Notes under the pieces: generated by a model
Told to the model about the DNA's origin: nothing
What the model saw: only the letters and a program-made list of their open reading frames with translations
Databases searched by the model: none
Program-made: the position numbers and the translations under genes
Origin: Thamnaconus septentrionalis
Taxonomy: Eukaryota > Chordata > Actinopteri > Tetraodontiformes > Monacanthidae
Assembly: GCA_009823395.1 (NCBI GenBank)
Contig: CM020514.1
Coordinates: forward strand, 4,280,966 to 4,344,965
Direction: 5' to 3'
Length of the DNA: 64,000 nucleotides
In this document: positions 1-15,100 of the stretch, piece after piece
Layout of the letters: each line of letters begins with the position of its first letter
Position numbering within the stretch: the first letter of the stretch is position 1

Positions 1-164
1 AAGAACACCTACACAGCATCCACGTCAGCGAGTCCATAAAAGTAAATGGTGGGGGGAGAACTGGCACCCATGTGGTTGTTAAAATAACACATGGGTTTCA
101 CTCTGTCAGCATAACAAAATGTAGAGCAACATGCAGCTTGTGCTTGGGTGCAGATCAAACATAC

Positions 165-3100
165 CTTTGTCATCCATCTCCTGAACACTGGCTCCTTGAG
201 AAAGAAGCTCTTGGACGGCCCTCTTTAGACCACATCTAGATGCAAGGTGGAGAGGCCTGGGAGAAACACAAGCTTTGTAAGGAATTAGAAGAAACTGACA
301 AGACGCAACATCCTTTGATGCCTTTATGACTATTTTCTGGACAAAATTAAAAACGTGCGTGAATTCTGACAAATCTTGAAATGGAAATGTTTCATGTAGC
401 TACTGACGTTTGAAAGGCCGCGTTTGTGGCATTTATGAGTGCAGGGTCAGACAGCTTCTTCAGGATCAAAGACACACACTCCTCGTGGCCCTGCAGGAAG
501 AGCAAAGAGTCCAAGTCCCAAGTTACCGCAGCTCTACGTAATAGATTTTCACCCAAACAGATGTTGATGTGCACTAAACTTGATGCAGCTCTGTAAATTC
601 ACTGCTGTACAACTCGCAAACATAAATCCGGTCCCTGTCACCACAGGGGTCAAAGCAGGGCCCCTGTTGCCTCTGCTCTTCATCATTAAGCTCCTCCCCC
701 TCGGCCACATCCTCCGCAAACATCCCATCCAGCTCCACTGCTACGCAGATGACACTCCGCTCTCCCACCCTCCGCCCTCGTCGACTGCCTTTCTTGAGAT
801 AGGAAAGTGGTTCACCTCAAATCTCCTCAAATTAAAATTGTGATGAAATGGAATTCTTTTGGTTGTGACTAAAGCCACCCTCCCAGAATGCCGCAGCTGG
901 GTATAATGTGCTCGTTTGATTCACGACACCGAGTTTGCTGGTGAATCTTAAAGCGCGAGTGAAACAAAGTGGCTCGTCAGACAGCGTCACACTTACGTTA
1001 CTACACGCTAGATGCAAGGCAGCGTTGCCGTTCTTGTCTACCAGACTGGCACTGGCACTGGCGCTGCCTAGCAAGAACTCTGGAACGCCAGTATGAAGAC
1101 GGGACCCATGCAAGCACAGGAGCAGAGACAATTAGAAACAAGCAGAAAACAAACACAAACTCAACGCAGTTAAGCCGTGTGACATTTTCATACCGACGAC
1201 GCCCACTCGGCCCCTGGCAGCTGCCATCATGAGCGGCGTGCACCCTGACTCGTCTGCAACGTCAACAGGTGCATCATGGGACAGGAGCAGCTTGACACAA
1301 TCAACATGACCTGAGAACGCTGCAGCGTGTAATGGAGTCCTGCATGACAGAGGGTGAGAATACACTCAAAATCATGTTTGCACGGCAAACGCTGATCAAA
1401 TATTGATATAGTTGCAGTTGTATATCAATATTGATATGGATATCGTTTAAATATCAAATATTTAAACTACTCTGGACTCTTCAAATTTTACCAACTCCTT
1501 CAAAATTTGCAGAGTTGCACCAAACATAAAATAGTGTATGTAGTGTCGGAAGTGCATGAGATGATTACCTGCCCTTTGCATCTTTGCAGCTGGTGATATC
1601 TGATCCCATGGCCTCCAGCAGCATTGACGCGCAGCTCTCATGATTGTTTATTCTGGAAGGATTGGAAGGACTGTGATCAAACTTCTGCAAAAACATTAAA
1701 GGATGTACAGTTTGCTATGCAAAAGAAAAATCAGACTTACTTAGCTTCAACTGTGTGTTAAAGTCTCTATCTTTGTGTTTAGTTATAAACCATCACTGTG
1801 TGTAACACAGATTCAGCATGTGTGCCGAGTGTGACAAAAGTCTCAAGTACGTTGACGTGGTAAACAAATGTATTTTATTATCCAGCTCATGCTGTCCCTT
1901 TATTTTGTTTAATTTTATATATTCGTTTACTGCATTACGGTATACAGTACATATAGCACATATTAACCACTTCTTCCCTGAGCCCTTTTTAAGGCCTCTA
2001 CTGGAAAAATGACATGCTCAGAATGAATAGGATATATCTGTCTGTTATCTTGGTATCAGAATAAAGCCAACACTTGTGATATTGCATCAGAAGTGAAAAC
2101 ATCCGCATTATCACCTTTATCGGTATTGTGTATCAGTGTGTATAATTTCCAAATTATAGTTAATATAAATATGAACACAGTTATGGGACATGTTTGCAAG
2201 GTTCTTTTCTTTTTTGCGCTGTGGCTTCACTTCAACCATCATCATTTCCCTTCTTCCCAACTTACACAGCACAGTGCAAAGGGGAGAATGGGTTCCCATC
2301 AAACCAGCAGCACTCCTTCTGCTCCAGTAAGACCTCTACACATGCTTCATGACCTAAACAGATACAACACACGAGACAAATGAACACATCTTTCGCATCA
2401 AAGCAGGTACTGAAAACAAGCCATTTTAAATTGAATTTTAATTGAGAGTGTCGCTGACCATCATTTAACAGAGTTTCAAAATCTGCCCAGTGAACCCCAT
2501 AACTTCTAACAAACGGAATAAAGCGCAATCAGAACTTAAAGCTGCAAGCAGCATTTCAGAGACCTTTACGGGACCTCGCACGTTCCTCCAAGGAACTGTA
2601 TTTATTTTTCTAGGTGGCGCTGTAGAGCGTACAGGTTCTTTCTTTTTCTGAAATGTTTCACCAGCCTTGATCTGTCAACCAAATTTAACTCATCTCTGCT
2701 TTCCCACAGATGATGTTGTCCTGTTGGCTACTTGACGCCAAGACCTTGCAAGTGAGCACGACGGTGATTCATAGCCGATATTGATGCAGGAAACCTAATT
2801 GACAAAAATGTTAGCGAACTTTTACTGGCCCGACTCCCAGTCAACCTTTACGTGTACATTTTAAGGCTTTGTGTTCTAAAACAATTCAAAGCAGAAGTTC
2901 ACCGCTGTCGTTTATCCACATAAACCTTTTCACCAGCAACCTTTCTTTCTATTTTCAGTGGCGCTAATGCTAGCAAGCCGCTGCTTCTTAAAACACGTCG
3001 CGCGTCAGGTGTTCTTCTTCTTCCTCCGCTGTCAGGGAGTAAACTCGCGGCGCCTCACCAGGCCTGGCATAGGTACTACATCATTTTCAGTCGTTTACCA

Positions 3101-6100
3101 GCAGGATTTTTTTTTTCTCAATACGGCTTCGTGTAAACGCGTTTTTTTCTAAGTGCGGTTTCGAAAAAGTGCGGTTTGAAAAAAATCCCTGTCTAAACGG
3201 CCCCTCAGTGTGAAGCTGGTTAATGGAAGTGTGAAGACAATAATCACTTCCAGATGTAATTCCACCAATGATTTGATCCTGGACAATGGACTTTGAGTGG
3301 ACATTTACTATCTTTAAAGCAAAGACGCAAACACACAGGTGACCAGAGAACTACAGCGAGAGTACAGGAAACAGGCACGGTACCAAAGTGACAGGCCCAG
3401 TGCAGCGGTGTGTATCCTCTGTGGTCTCTCAGCGGGGGCAGGGAGGACAGCTCAGAACAGGCAATGCTCAGCAGCTCCACAAGCCAGGATGCATGGCCGC
3501 AGGCTGCAGCCAGGTGGATCGAGGTGAGACCTCTGGAGTCGGCCAGCAGAACAGAGGCTTCCTGCTCCACCAAACACTGTGTGCATTCCTCCTGGCCGCA
3601 CAGCAGCTGCGGGACGGGAAACAAAAAACAAGCAAAGGTCACCATCAGCTGTTGTCACACAGGAAATGGTCAAGTCAAACTACAACTGGTGGAACAATTT
3701 AATTTACAGCAAGAAGTCATGACATAAAAGAAACCAATAAACAACCGTGTGACCAGAGGCACCTGGACCGAACAGGCGGTCAACAACGATGTGAAGAAAC
3801 TATTTAAATTATTGACTTTTTTTTTTTTAGATTTTACACTGAAATTAACACTTTAAAAAAAATGCAAATTATTAATTTTTAATCATTCACTCTCTATCAG
3901 TCTTACCCCAAGATGCAGAGCTGTGAGCCCCTGATGATCAGCCTGATGGATGTCGGCCTCCCTCTCTAGCAGTAGCGACACGCAATCGAAGTGTCCCCCT
4001 GCCACCGCCAGCAACAAAGGGGTCCTGCTCGAGAATCGATCGGACCGCGTGAGATTGTCTGAGAGAAGGACAAACGACGCCATGCACAACAGTCGGACTG
4101 AGAAGAGCACAGAACTCACTGTCCCCGGGAATCGGCGGCGTCTATGAGGTCTGCAGTGTCGGATTCATCCAGTAGGAGGCGGAGACACGTCGTGTGACCA
4201 TTCGATGCTGAATGACAATGACAAGAGACAGACAAACATTGCGTTCACGTAGATAAGAAAGGCGTTAGTAAGGCACCATGGAGAAAAGATATTTTGCTAT
4301 GTTAGTCCTCCCGGACGTGGACTGTGAATAAATTTACTCTATCTTAAGTTTCATAACAATACACAATATACCGTATATGTTTATGTAGAGCTTGAGTCAG
4401 CACAATTCCAAGCTACTTTTTTTTTTTTCTAGATTCTGTAATTGCATTAATTTCCGGGAGCATCACATGATGATTGAGGAGAAAGAATCCAAATATTTAA
4501 AATATAATTACCTATTTAAGCCTAAACTAGTCTCTTTTTTTTTATAGCAACACATGTGGTAACACAATCTGCATTAAGTTTTGTTGTAAAGAAAAATCCT
4601 TTCAAAAAAGATTTATTATCCCTTCATGAAGCATCATTAAATTTGACATAGTCCACAAAGTTATCACTCAGAGGCACATTTTTGTGAAATACTAAATGAC
4701 TTTGCATCACTCGTACAGTTGCTAATTCTCATATGCATTTGTGGTGGCCCTGCTTGGCCTGTCTTTGCTCCTCCCTCCCAGGTTCTACCTGCCGGCTCCT
4801 CCCATCTCGTTTGGAGGATTTAACTCACCTGCTGCTATTCTATATCCAAACACGGCCAAATCCATCCTGGATGGCCGGTGCTACACCTGTGACATCACCA
4901 CTGACTACTGCTGGTTTTACTTTATTATAAAATAATAACCGAAGGTTAGCTTTGTTTGTTGAATGTCTGCATTCCCTTGTTGTTATGCTGCTGAACGAGT
5001 CGGACATTCTGCAGGCTTTCATATTAAAGGTCCAGTGAGTAAAATCTTTAAGGCTATGTATTAACTAGGAGAAAGACCACTATTGCTCAATGTGTATTCT
5101 TATATATTTATTAGAAGTGTTCTAAGGGCAGGAAATCCCAAATTACTTTTATTATACTGCGAGTACACACTTTTATTAATGTATCTATAGGCAGCAAGTT
5201 AACTTTTTACCACTACAAAAATCATCAATCAAGCCAAACTTTTACACACTGGACCTTTAAGTACATATTTACCAATTGATGACACTGCCCACCAGGCAAG
5301 CTTTGATTCTAACTCTACCGACCTGCATGGTGGACTGCGGTTTGTCCGTGGCGAGTCGTGGTGGTGCATGGCGACGCCCCCTGGCTCAGCAGGGTGTGCA
5401 CACAGTCAGTGTGGCCCCGGAGGGCAGCCAGGACCAGCGGGGTCCTCCCTGCCTCGTCCTGCTGGTCCACCTCGGTGCCTCCCTGCTGCAGCAGCACCTC
5501 CAGGGCCTGAGCGTGACCATGGTATGCCTGCAGAGAACCCTCCAACTTTCAAACCGCACTGCTGGGTGGATTTGTTAAAGCAACTGCGATGCAGCGACGT
5601 GTCTGCAAAAGTGTATAGGTGCAGTCTATCTGTATTTGAGAAAATTAACATATTCAGGTTTATTAATGGTGTATTACTAAGTAATAAATTAATTCACCTG
5701 CTGACAGGTAGCAATGATGAAATTGCAAAGTACAGTTCAAAACTAATGATCATGTGTCCTATTTTGTTTGCATAAAAACAAAACTTCAAACTACATTGGT
5801 AGTAATGAAAAGACAAAATTCAATAATTCACTTTTTTTTTTTAATACAAAACCGACTTTTTGGTAATCTGAAAACTATTTTCCATTTAGAAGCTATTCTA
5901 AGCCTACAGGGCGAGAAAGACTCACAGCAAGGTGGAGTGGACTCCTGGAATTCTTCAACTCGTGGTCCTCTTGATGGTTATCTCTGTCCAGCAGCTAAAA
6001 TTTACAACAACACAACAATTGTCGTCTCCAAAAAAGCCGCCGACAATTTAACAGACGAATGGTCTGTGTATGAGTGTGTATAGACTGACAAGTTCCAGAC

Positions 6101-9100
6101 AGTGCCTGTGTCCGTAGGCCGCTGCGTAGTGGAGAGGACTGTATCCCTCTTTGTCTCTCAGCGAGGGGGTTGCACCACACTGGAGGAGGAACTCCAGGCA
6201 TCTGCAAGCCAAGATCACAGCTGAATGAAAATAGTGTGGGGAAATTTCACCTGTGGCATGGTGCCGACGTGTTGAGAGTAGAAGTGGGTATCGGTAATAG
6301 ACAATGTGCTCAGGAGACCCTTTAAGGTCCAGTGTGTCAAATGTGGCCAGATTTCGATTTTTACATTGGTAAAAATGTTATATTCCGCCCATAAATGCAT
6401 TAATAAAAGTGTATACTCGCAGTACAATAAAAGTGATTTGGTTTTCCTACACATCTGAGTGAGAAAAAAAGTGGTTGTTGACGAAAATGTTTCGTCAACA
6501 AAATGAACTCTGCAGTTAGCTGCAAATCTTGCATGGGATTACTCAGGAAGCCTGACAGAGTGTTTCGCATTTAGGGTGAACGCTCACGTCATCAAATAAA
6601 CCATAGAAGAACAAGGCGGACGAGGTATCCAGGTTTGTGTGCGCAGGCCACCGTAGTTTACTGGAAAGCTCGGGAGAGGGAGAGGGAGAGGGAGGGGGAG
6701 TGAAAGAGCTCTGCAATCTAAAAGGTGACCACTAGAAGTCGCTGTTTCCTCTCAAAATCTCCAAATATTACCTTTTTATATATCACATCAACATAACGAG
6801 CAGTAACAGTGATGTGTAAAGCCTACAGGTTTTTATAGCCAAGGTTCCTTTTAAATGTTCATCTGCTGCGTGGGACTCAGCAGTGGTGTTGAATCAAATG
6901 ATGCATGAGCAACTTGGAAAGCAAAACAGTCCTTCTTCACCTGTGCCCTGCCATGCTACATTAATGGGGCTTGTGTTTTATTGAAAGCGAGCTCCTATTT
7001 TCTCAAGACGTACTTTGAGCAGAAGATTCAGCCTTTACGGAAAACGTTATGTCGTTTGCTTGCCTGACCATTACGGATTAAGGGTTCAGTGTGGACTTAC
7101 TGCGCTGCTTCTGTCTCCCTCTCTGCCTGAACTCCTTCACTGTATGGCTCCAGAGACACACAGCGCCTACAGACAAGATAAAGGAAAAGGGGGAGAGCAG
7201 ATGACATAAAGCATTGTACTCTTAAGTAACCGCCAGCTTTTAGTATTCAACCCTGTCACACCCCAAAAAAATGTTCACCACTTAAGTTGTTGGAGGACGC
7301 TGATGCAGAAGATGAAGGGTTACCTCATTTTTATATATATTTTACAGAAATTTTACAATATTGCCAACACTGGACCGGGATGGAAGCAAAATTTGTATGT
7401 CACCCTACCTCCGGTCCAGGTCAGAGGCAGCAGCATAGTGCAGGGGTGATCGCTCCCACTGATCAGTCGCGTTGATGGTTGTTCCACAAGCAACTAGGGT
7501 CTCCAAACAATGGAAGTGACGGCTGGCAGCTGCATAGTGGAGAGGAGTCCTGGGGGGGGGGGGGGTGACATACACAAAGGAAGATCTCAATGTGCTAGTT
7601 CATGGAACATTGGGAAGAAGATGCATGAAATGGTCAGTCATAGCAACCAAAAGCACCCAGTGTGATTCTAAACAAACAATACAAGGCAACTGACCAATTT
7701 GGAGAACTGTCTTACTAACATTACTGCAGTCATGTGGTACTGGGAACGACAGCTGAAGGAAGCGCAAGAAAAGTGGAAGCGTAGGAAGCCTAGGTGATCT
7801 ATACTAGAATGACCGAGCCAGGGTGCCAGACCACGGCAACTGAAGTCAGTCTGCGCGTTCCAACACCAGGTGTCACGTCCTGAACTTTTTGTTTGACCTT
7901 TTCATTTGTTGATTTAGTTCTGTCTTGTCTGGTGACTTTTATTTTGAAATCCCGTTCCCTCGTGTGTTTCCCACCAGGTCTGATGAGTCTTCCCCGTCCT
8001 GATTGTGTCCACCTGTTCCCCATTGCCTTGTGTATTTACAGTCGGCGGCTTCCCTTGTGCTGTGCCAGTTCAACATGTATGTCTACAGAGATGCAGCATT
8101 TCCCTTGTCACATCAATTAACCAGGGTTGTCTTCTTGCCTCATTTTTTCTGTCTTAATTTTTTTTTTTTTTTGTGAATTTGTGTTTTTTATGTTTTGTGT
8201 CCCCTTCAAAGTGATTTTCAGTTTTGTAAATTCTGATAGCCTTTTTCCTCTTTAGAGTGATTTTGTGTTAATACTTCTGTTATGAAAAATAATTTTAATT
8301 TGAAACTTTGTTTTTGAGTCACGAATTTGGGTTCAATTTCATGCCCCAGTCGTGACACCAGGCCTGCCGAGATGCTTTCCAGAAGCAACCCAGAGGCACG
8401 AAACTGCACCAATTTCTGTTCTGTTTTTCACGCTTGACATCTAGAAACTACAGTACATACATAGAATTGTTCAGGCAGGAAGTCAGGGATTGGAAAACAC
8501 AGTGGAGCCGGTATTTTACTGTGGAACGTTAACGAGACAAATTGGCTTCAACACTTCAGTTTGGCTGTCAAATGATGAAGCAGATTTCACTTTAAATCTT
8601 AAAATAGACCGAACATAATGTAGGTATACTTTGAAAATCTGCATTTTGTAGAATGCAGTTCAATCTCTCTTTTTTCCACAGCACCACGTTAGACACAGTG
8701 CGGACCGGCCGAAAGAGCTTTCAGTGGGGAGGAAGGGGAAGACGGAGCAGAGCGTTGCCTTTCCCTACCTGCCACAATGGTCCCGTCTTTGGTGGTCTGC
8801 TGCACTGTTCAGGAGCAACTTGACACATTCCACATTACTTGCACATAGACAAAGGACAAGTGGTACAAAATTAGAATTTCAAATGAAAGCATTTTCAGTA
8901 TTAAAAGGTAACAATCAAGACGGGCTGTGTCTAAAGGCACCATTGACTGGATTCACCCTACAGTGAACCCAGTCGAGTTTTTCCATTGGAATTCACTCAA
9001 AGGCTCTCCGTTTGGATTATTGCTAGAACTGTAACCCAGTCAGGGTCCCCGATCAGACAAACTGATGAACTTCTATGTGTGGTTCATGAGAGTATCACAA

Positions 9101-12100
9101 TTGTCTATTACACATCAATGTGACATTAAGTGAAGCGCTCACCCTCCAGCAGCAGCAGCATGAAGGCTGGTCCGTCCAAAGCTGTCAGGAGTATCTATCA
9201 AGTCTGGGGACAAGTTGTGCAAATATTATTCTCAACATCCACAAGGTGGTCACAGGCGTGGACAGCTATTGCAACTTATAACCATGCAGATAACATCATA
9301 TATTCTTTCAAAAATGATTCAGCTGGCTGAAATAAATTCAACTTTCACAATGAAACAATCTGTTTGAACCGCTGGCTGTGGAGGTGGTGTCCAAAACTGT
9401 GTATAACCACTGTGTTACACGACGTTAACGCCTGCCTTTCAAAAAAGCTAAATAAAAATGCAAAACTAATGGTCGCAAACAGCTTCAGTTTGGGTAAATC
9501 ACCACTGAATCATTTATTTGCATCCTCTCCACCCAATATTTTGCACGTTGATATTCAGCAAAAATGATCAAATTGGCCATAGTATTTTACAAATTTTGGA
9601 TGGGAATTGTGTAATAATACCATCGGCAATAAAATCCTTGACCAGAATAAATATGAATATGAAATTAAGATTTGGGTATGGAATAAAAGGAGAGCGCACG
9701 CAGAGCTGAGCATCTCAATAGGAAAGTATTTCAGCAGTTCAAGGTCAACTTACCTGAGGACAGCAGCTTCTTGCAGCAGTCAGAGTGAGCGTTCAAGGCA
9801 GCCAAGTGAAGAGGCAGCATGCCGTGGACGCCTTTCCTTTAAAATTCACAGATTAAACAGCGTTATCCACCTTGCACCAGATCGTTGTTTCGGTGAGAGC
9901 GTTCTTGCAAAGAGGCAAACAAGCTAACTTTGTGCAGTCCGCTCCGCTAGCAATGAGCGTGCTGATGAGGTGTTCATGTCCATAGTAGGCAGCAATGTGG
10001 AGAGGCGTGTTGCCATCCTTGTCGACGCTGTCAATCTCGCCGCCTGAAAAACAGAGATTATATTCCGGAATGCAATTTAAACAAATGTGCATGGGCATTC
10101 CATCTCCACTGGCAGGATAACACCCATAATGCACAATGCAGCAATCAACATCAAAGCGTCGTGACTGTGTGAAGTCCTTACTTTGCATTGCTAGGGTTTG
10201 ACTTAACACCGTACATAGAGCAGAAAAACCCAGCGAGTGTGTGTGTGTGTGAATGAGTGCAAATGCAGGGTTTTGACGGACCCATCACAACATCTGTCAC
10301 GTGTAATCAATAAATAACAGCTAAAACTGAACACAGAAGGAAAACAATAATGCAAGGCCTGGCTCACCATTCTGAATAAGGGTTTGAGAGCGAGAAAAAC
10401 GGCCGTGAACTGCAGTCAGGTGAAGAGCACTCTTCCCATCACGGCTCTAAAGAAGAAAATATCCAACAACACGCAATCAGCCCAAGGGCTCAGAAAGCAG
10501 GTTTAGGCCTTTTGGAAACACAAGAGGGACAATTTAAACTGCATGCACTTAATAACATCCGACCTAGTAATGGTTTGGATTTACTAGCATTTCAACTCGA
10601 GAGTGGTCTTGGTGTCAAAACCACTTTATAAGGGTCTCGTCTCGGACTCTGAGGCATTTTTACTCGGCCTTGTCTCGAACTGGGCAGACTGGGGATTTTT
10701 GATCAAGACCAGTCAAGACTCAGCCAACGTGACAATGACAGATAACAACGGAAAAGAATCCAGCTGCTGCGGTTTGTGACCCCCCCCAGAGTGACACCAC
10801 CCCTTATTCCAGGTTAATTTAATTTTTAATTTTCTGAAGCAAAGCAGTTTTTTGGAAAATGGTTCAAAATAGTTCGAAAAGCAGCAAAATGTTACAGAAA
10901 AATATTAAAAGATACCTTGCTGAAAGGAGATGCAGCTGTTCCATTTAAAAGCAAACTTGAATTGAAAAAAAGATACTGGTCATTTGTTTCTGTTTTGTTG
11001 TTTTGTTTTCTTTGATATACAAAGTCTTGATAATGTCTTGGTCTCGGTTGATGCGGCCTTGGCTACAAAACTATCACTCTCTCTGGTGTCCGCTCCCATA
11101 TATTTGGGTCATGTCCAAAAATGTAAAACTTGTTGGAAGCATGGAAGTCTAACCATTGGATTATGGACTATATGACTACAAATAATGCTGGAATGGTGAT
11201 GTGATTTGTGAGAAAGAGTGGTATGAATGTAAAATACCTCAAAATACTGACCCGACCTTCATTCTACATTCATACTGAACCCAAAATGTAAATACCAGGA
11301 AATCACTGATACCTGCACGTTAACGTCCACCCCATTGCTGACCAGCAACTCCAGACACGACGCCCCCTGAGAGGAGGCGGCAGCGAAGTGCAGCGGGGTG
11401 AAGCCCTTGTTGTTGGGCTGGCTGACGTTAGCGCCGCGGTCAATCAGCTCACTGACGGTGGCGTCCTGGCCGTTGAAGCAGGCCAAGTGCAGCGCCGTGT
11501 TCCCAAAGGCGTTGGAGTCGTCCGTCTGTTGGTTGGAAAAAACGAAACTGAGGAACGGACCGTCGTGATGAAAATGTCGGGGTTGTTCTGCCTTTGCTGG
11601 GTGAACACGGTGAGTTGTGGAATGGGACGCGTTAGGTGTGGCCTGACCTCCACCGCCAGGCTCAGCAGGTGCTTCACCACGGTAATCTGTCCACTGGAAG
11701 CTGCGGCATGGAGGGGAGTGTAGCCTCGTTTGTCCTTGCAGCCGATCTCTCCACCCTGAGCCACCAGCAGACACAGAACGTCCAGATGTCCTGCAGGGAG
11801 TCGGCGGAGTATTTACAAATGTCTAACAGAGAGCTAGAAAATGTTGACTTAACTCTAAATTTACATCTAAAAATTCATATCCAATCCATGACCGATATGT
11901 ACTGTAATCAAATGTAATGTTTAAACTAAATTTCAGTTTAAAAATATAGATATAGATCTATATATATATATATATATATATATTATAAATATAATATAGA
12001 TATAGTATACTTAAAAAGATTAGAAATACTATTTCAAGTAAAGAACAAAAATCTTCCGATCAGTAATCTACATTTGTTTTAAATTGAGAGAAAATAAATA

Positions 12101-15100
12101 TATGTTTAGAGGGGACTGATTAAAATATGAATCTACTGCTGCCACATTTGAAACTACACTTTGTATGTACTCAGTACAAAAATCATCAGCACGTATCACC
12201 CACTATTATCATTACACGTTTACGGTGTGAACATACATTTCAGCCAAAAGTGCCACAAACACCTACTTTACTCTTACCCATGAAAGCTGCCCAGTGCAGA
12301 GCTCGGCCGTCCTTCTTATCAAAGGCATTGTTGTTGGCTCCTTTTGAAAGGAGGAGGCTCACCATCTCAAATAAGAGGGGGGAAAAAAAGGTTCACTTTC
12401 TTTGTAAGCAAAGACCACTTATCAAGGTTGGGTTCGTGGGTTTGTCCAATGGAGAAGGAGGAGGCAAAGCGTTTTTGCTATTAAATTTGAGTAGAAAGTT
12501 TTCAAAATGTTCACTTCCAGAACATTTTGTTTTTTAAAACTCTCTTTGTACTTGAAAAAACATGTTAATGTAACATTTTTATCATTATGGATCTTCCTTA
12601 CAACTAGTTTTTGTCCATCACACGATTCTCTTTTCATTGAAAATGTGAAAAAGGTGGTTGTGAAAAAGCTGAATTTAAATAATTGGATTTTCCAAGAAGT
12701 CCTGGCGTCTGTGCCAAACTTGGAGCATGTTTAAAGGTTGAATTTGGGCTTGAAGATGCATTAGAAGGAAAGTAATAATGAACTGACAAATATTACACAT
12801 ACAATATGGGGTCCTTGCCTCTAGCAAAACCTGCTATGTAGAGCATAGCATAGGGTTATTCTCTGAATGTTCAGATTTTGCAACTGATTGTGTTCAAGAC
12901 TGATATGTTAACTCAATACACCTGGGGTTACAATGTGGTCACATATTAGCCAAATGTTTGGCTGCCTGACCAACTTCCATTAAGATCAAGATTGAATCTA
13001 AACTCACTAACTAAACTAATAAAACATTTCATTTATGAATTCATTGATGGGCCAAACAGGTAAAACAGGCAAACATATCTCTCTCTGCAGTACCTCCAGG
13101 TGGCCATTGAGGGCAGCGTGATGCAGAGCGGTGCGTCCGCCACGGTCGGAAACGTTGACACTGCTGAGCAGGGGTATGATGACCTCAGCGCAATGTATCG
13201 CATTATTGGCTGCGGCAACATGCAGTGGGGTCTGCCAGTTCTTGTCACGTGCATTGACGTCAGCAGAGTGGTGGAGCAGGACTCGAACTACTTCCTGCAG
13301 GGCAACAGAGTAGAAGTTGTGATTTCACTAGACTTATGTGACAAACCAATCGACATAACTACAACCATCACTCAGTTTAAAAACAGTTATGCAACACCAA
13401 ACAAGAACATATGGTAATAAAATGGTAATAACATGGTAATAAAAGCAAAGAGTTTGAATGCAGAAATTGTGGGGCAGGACTGTATATTGAGCCAAAATGT
13501 TATGAATATGTGATAGATTTCATTCAAAAAATGTCTTCTTTGACAAATATCGATGCAATCAACACAGAAAATCCCTATGCAACTTTTACCCTGGAGACTT
13601 TGATCAATAAAATAAAAGACAAAATACTAAAATTATCCGTTGGAGGAAGGCAGCTACAACAACCAATAACTGATGAATTACTTCTTTTCTATTTATAGTT
13701 TTTTTTTATCTAACATCAAAATTAATTAATTAATTGATCACGAGAAAAGAAATACAAGCACAAATTTGAAATTATTTTAAATTAAATTTTTAATTAAAAA
13801 AATATTTTTTGTTTTAGGGAAAGCAGTACATAAGTGGTAGTAGCAGCAATATTTTTCAGAGTGATAAGTGTGGATAAGGGACTTTACATATCAGTTGTTT
13901 TGGTGATAAGGCCAGAGAAGCCACACTGAGATGGTTTGAACATGTAGGGAGAAGAGATAGAGAAGATGTAGTGAGAAGGACCTGAGGTGCCAGTCAGGAG
14001 GCCTCGACAATGACCAAAGAGGAGACTTACTGATATAGTGAAAGAGGACATGAAATTAGGTTGTGTGGCAGAGAAGGATGCAGAGAAAAGGCTGAGATGG
14101 AAATAGATGATTTGCAATTGCAAAGCCCAAGGGTTCAGGTCTATCAGCAAGCAGCGTATGAATGTTTCTTCAGTTTTTATGAGTGTGTGCTCACCTCACT
14201 CCGAGATGCCACAGCACGATGAAGAGGGGTAAGCCACATACTGTCTTTGGCATTGACCCGGGCCCCTGGAGAGAGTGAGTACACGGCGTGAGCAAAATAC
14301 AGAATCAAATTAGCATTTTGTAAACCTCAAAAAATATTAGCAAAAAGAAAATTCTACCTCTGCAATTAGTGACATGGTTTATTAGTGGCTCCAACTTTTC
14401 CAATAAACATCTTATACATTAAATGAGAACGTAATGGTTAGGTAGATAGAGGCAATGTAGTAAATTGCACCAAAAAGATAAAGAATAAAAGTTGTTGTGT
14501 TTTTTATCTCTTTTTTGTGTTCTTGTCTGTGTTCTAGTTTTGGCTCGGGTTGTGGGAACTTCAGTCTCCCTGGTTACATCCCACAGGCTCAGGCCAGTCC
14601 ACAGACAATCTCTCCAGTGTACATGCATACAAGCATTGTTTAGTGAAACTCAGTTGCTCCACCTAGTGGTCAATTTGCCCATTTATTTGCTTGTATCGGG
14701 CTGTTGGCACTCAGCTTCTCTTATTAATCCACAGAGGAGTGTGAGCGTCACTCCATGCTATTTAAGAGGGGGCTTGTGTCAAACAGTCGACCCCTGTTTG
14801 TTCCTACAATCCAAGTGTGGACATTGTATGTCCAATCTAAATCAATAAAATAAAACAATTTTATGGACCATAGAATTTTAAAGATGCTCGGTGTGGGTTA
14901 CTTTAGAACACAAAGCTTTAAATGCTCCGTGTTAAGGTTGACTGGGAGTCGTGCCAGTAAAAGTTCGCAAACATCTTTGGTCATTTAGGCTTCCTGCCTC
15001 AATATCCCAGTCCGCCGAGCCAAAAGAAAATCAATAAAAAGGTCAAACAGGAGGTTTGCAAATCGCTTTCACTGTGTTTATTTTCACTTTGCACACAATC

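Noticed and set aside
1..120. Search for the final ankrd44 exon
   Set aside because: No frame matching the expected GYTPALACAP-like continuation or a convincing acceptor was found; it must lie beyond the window.
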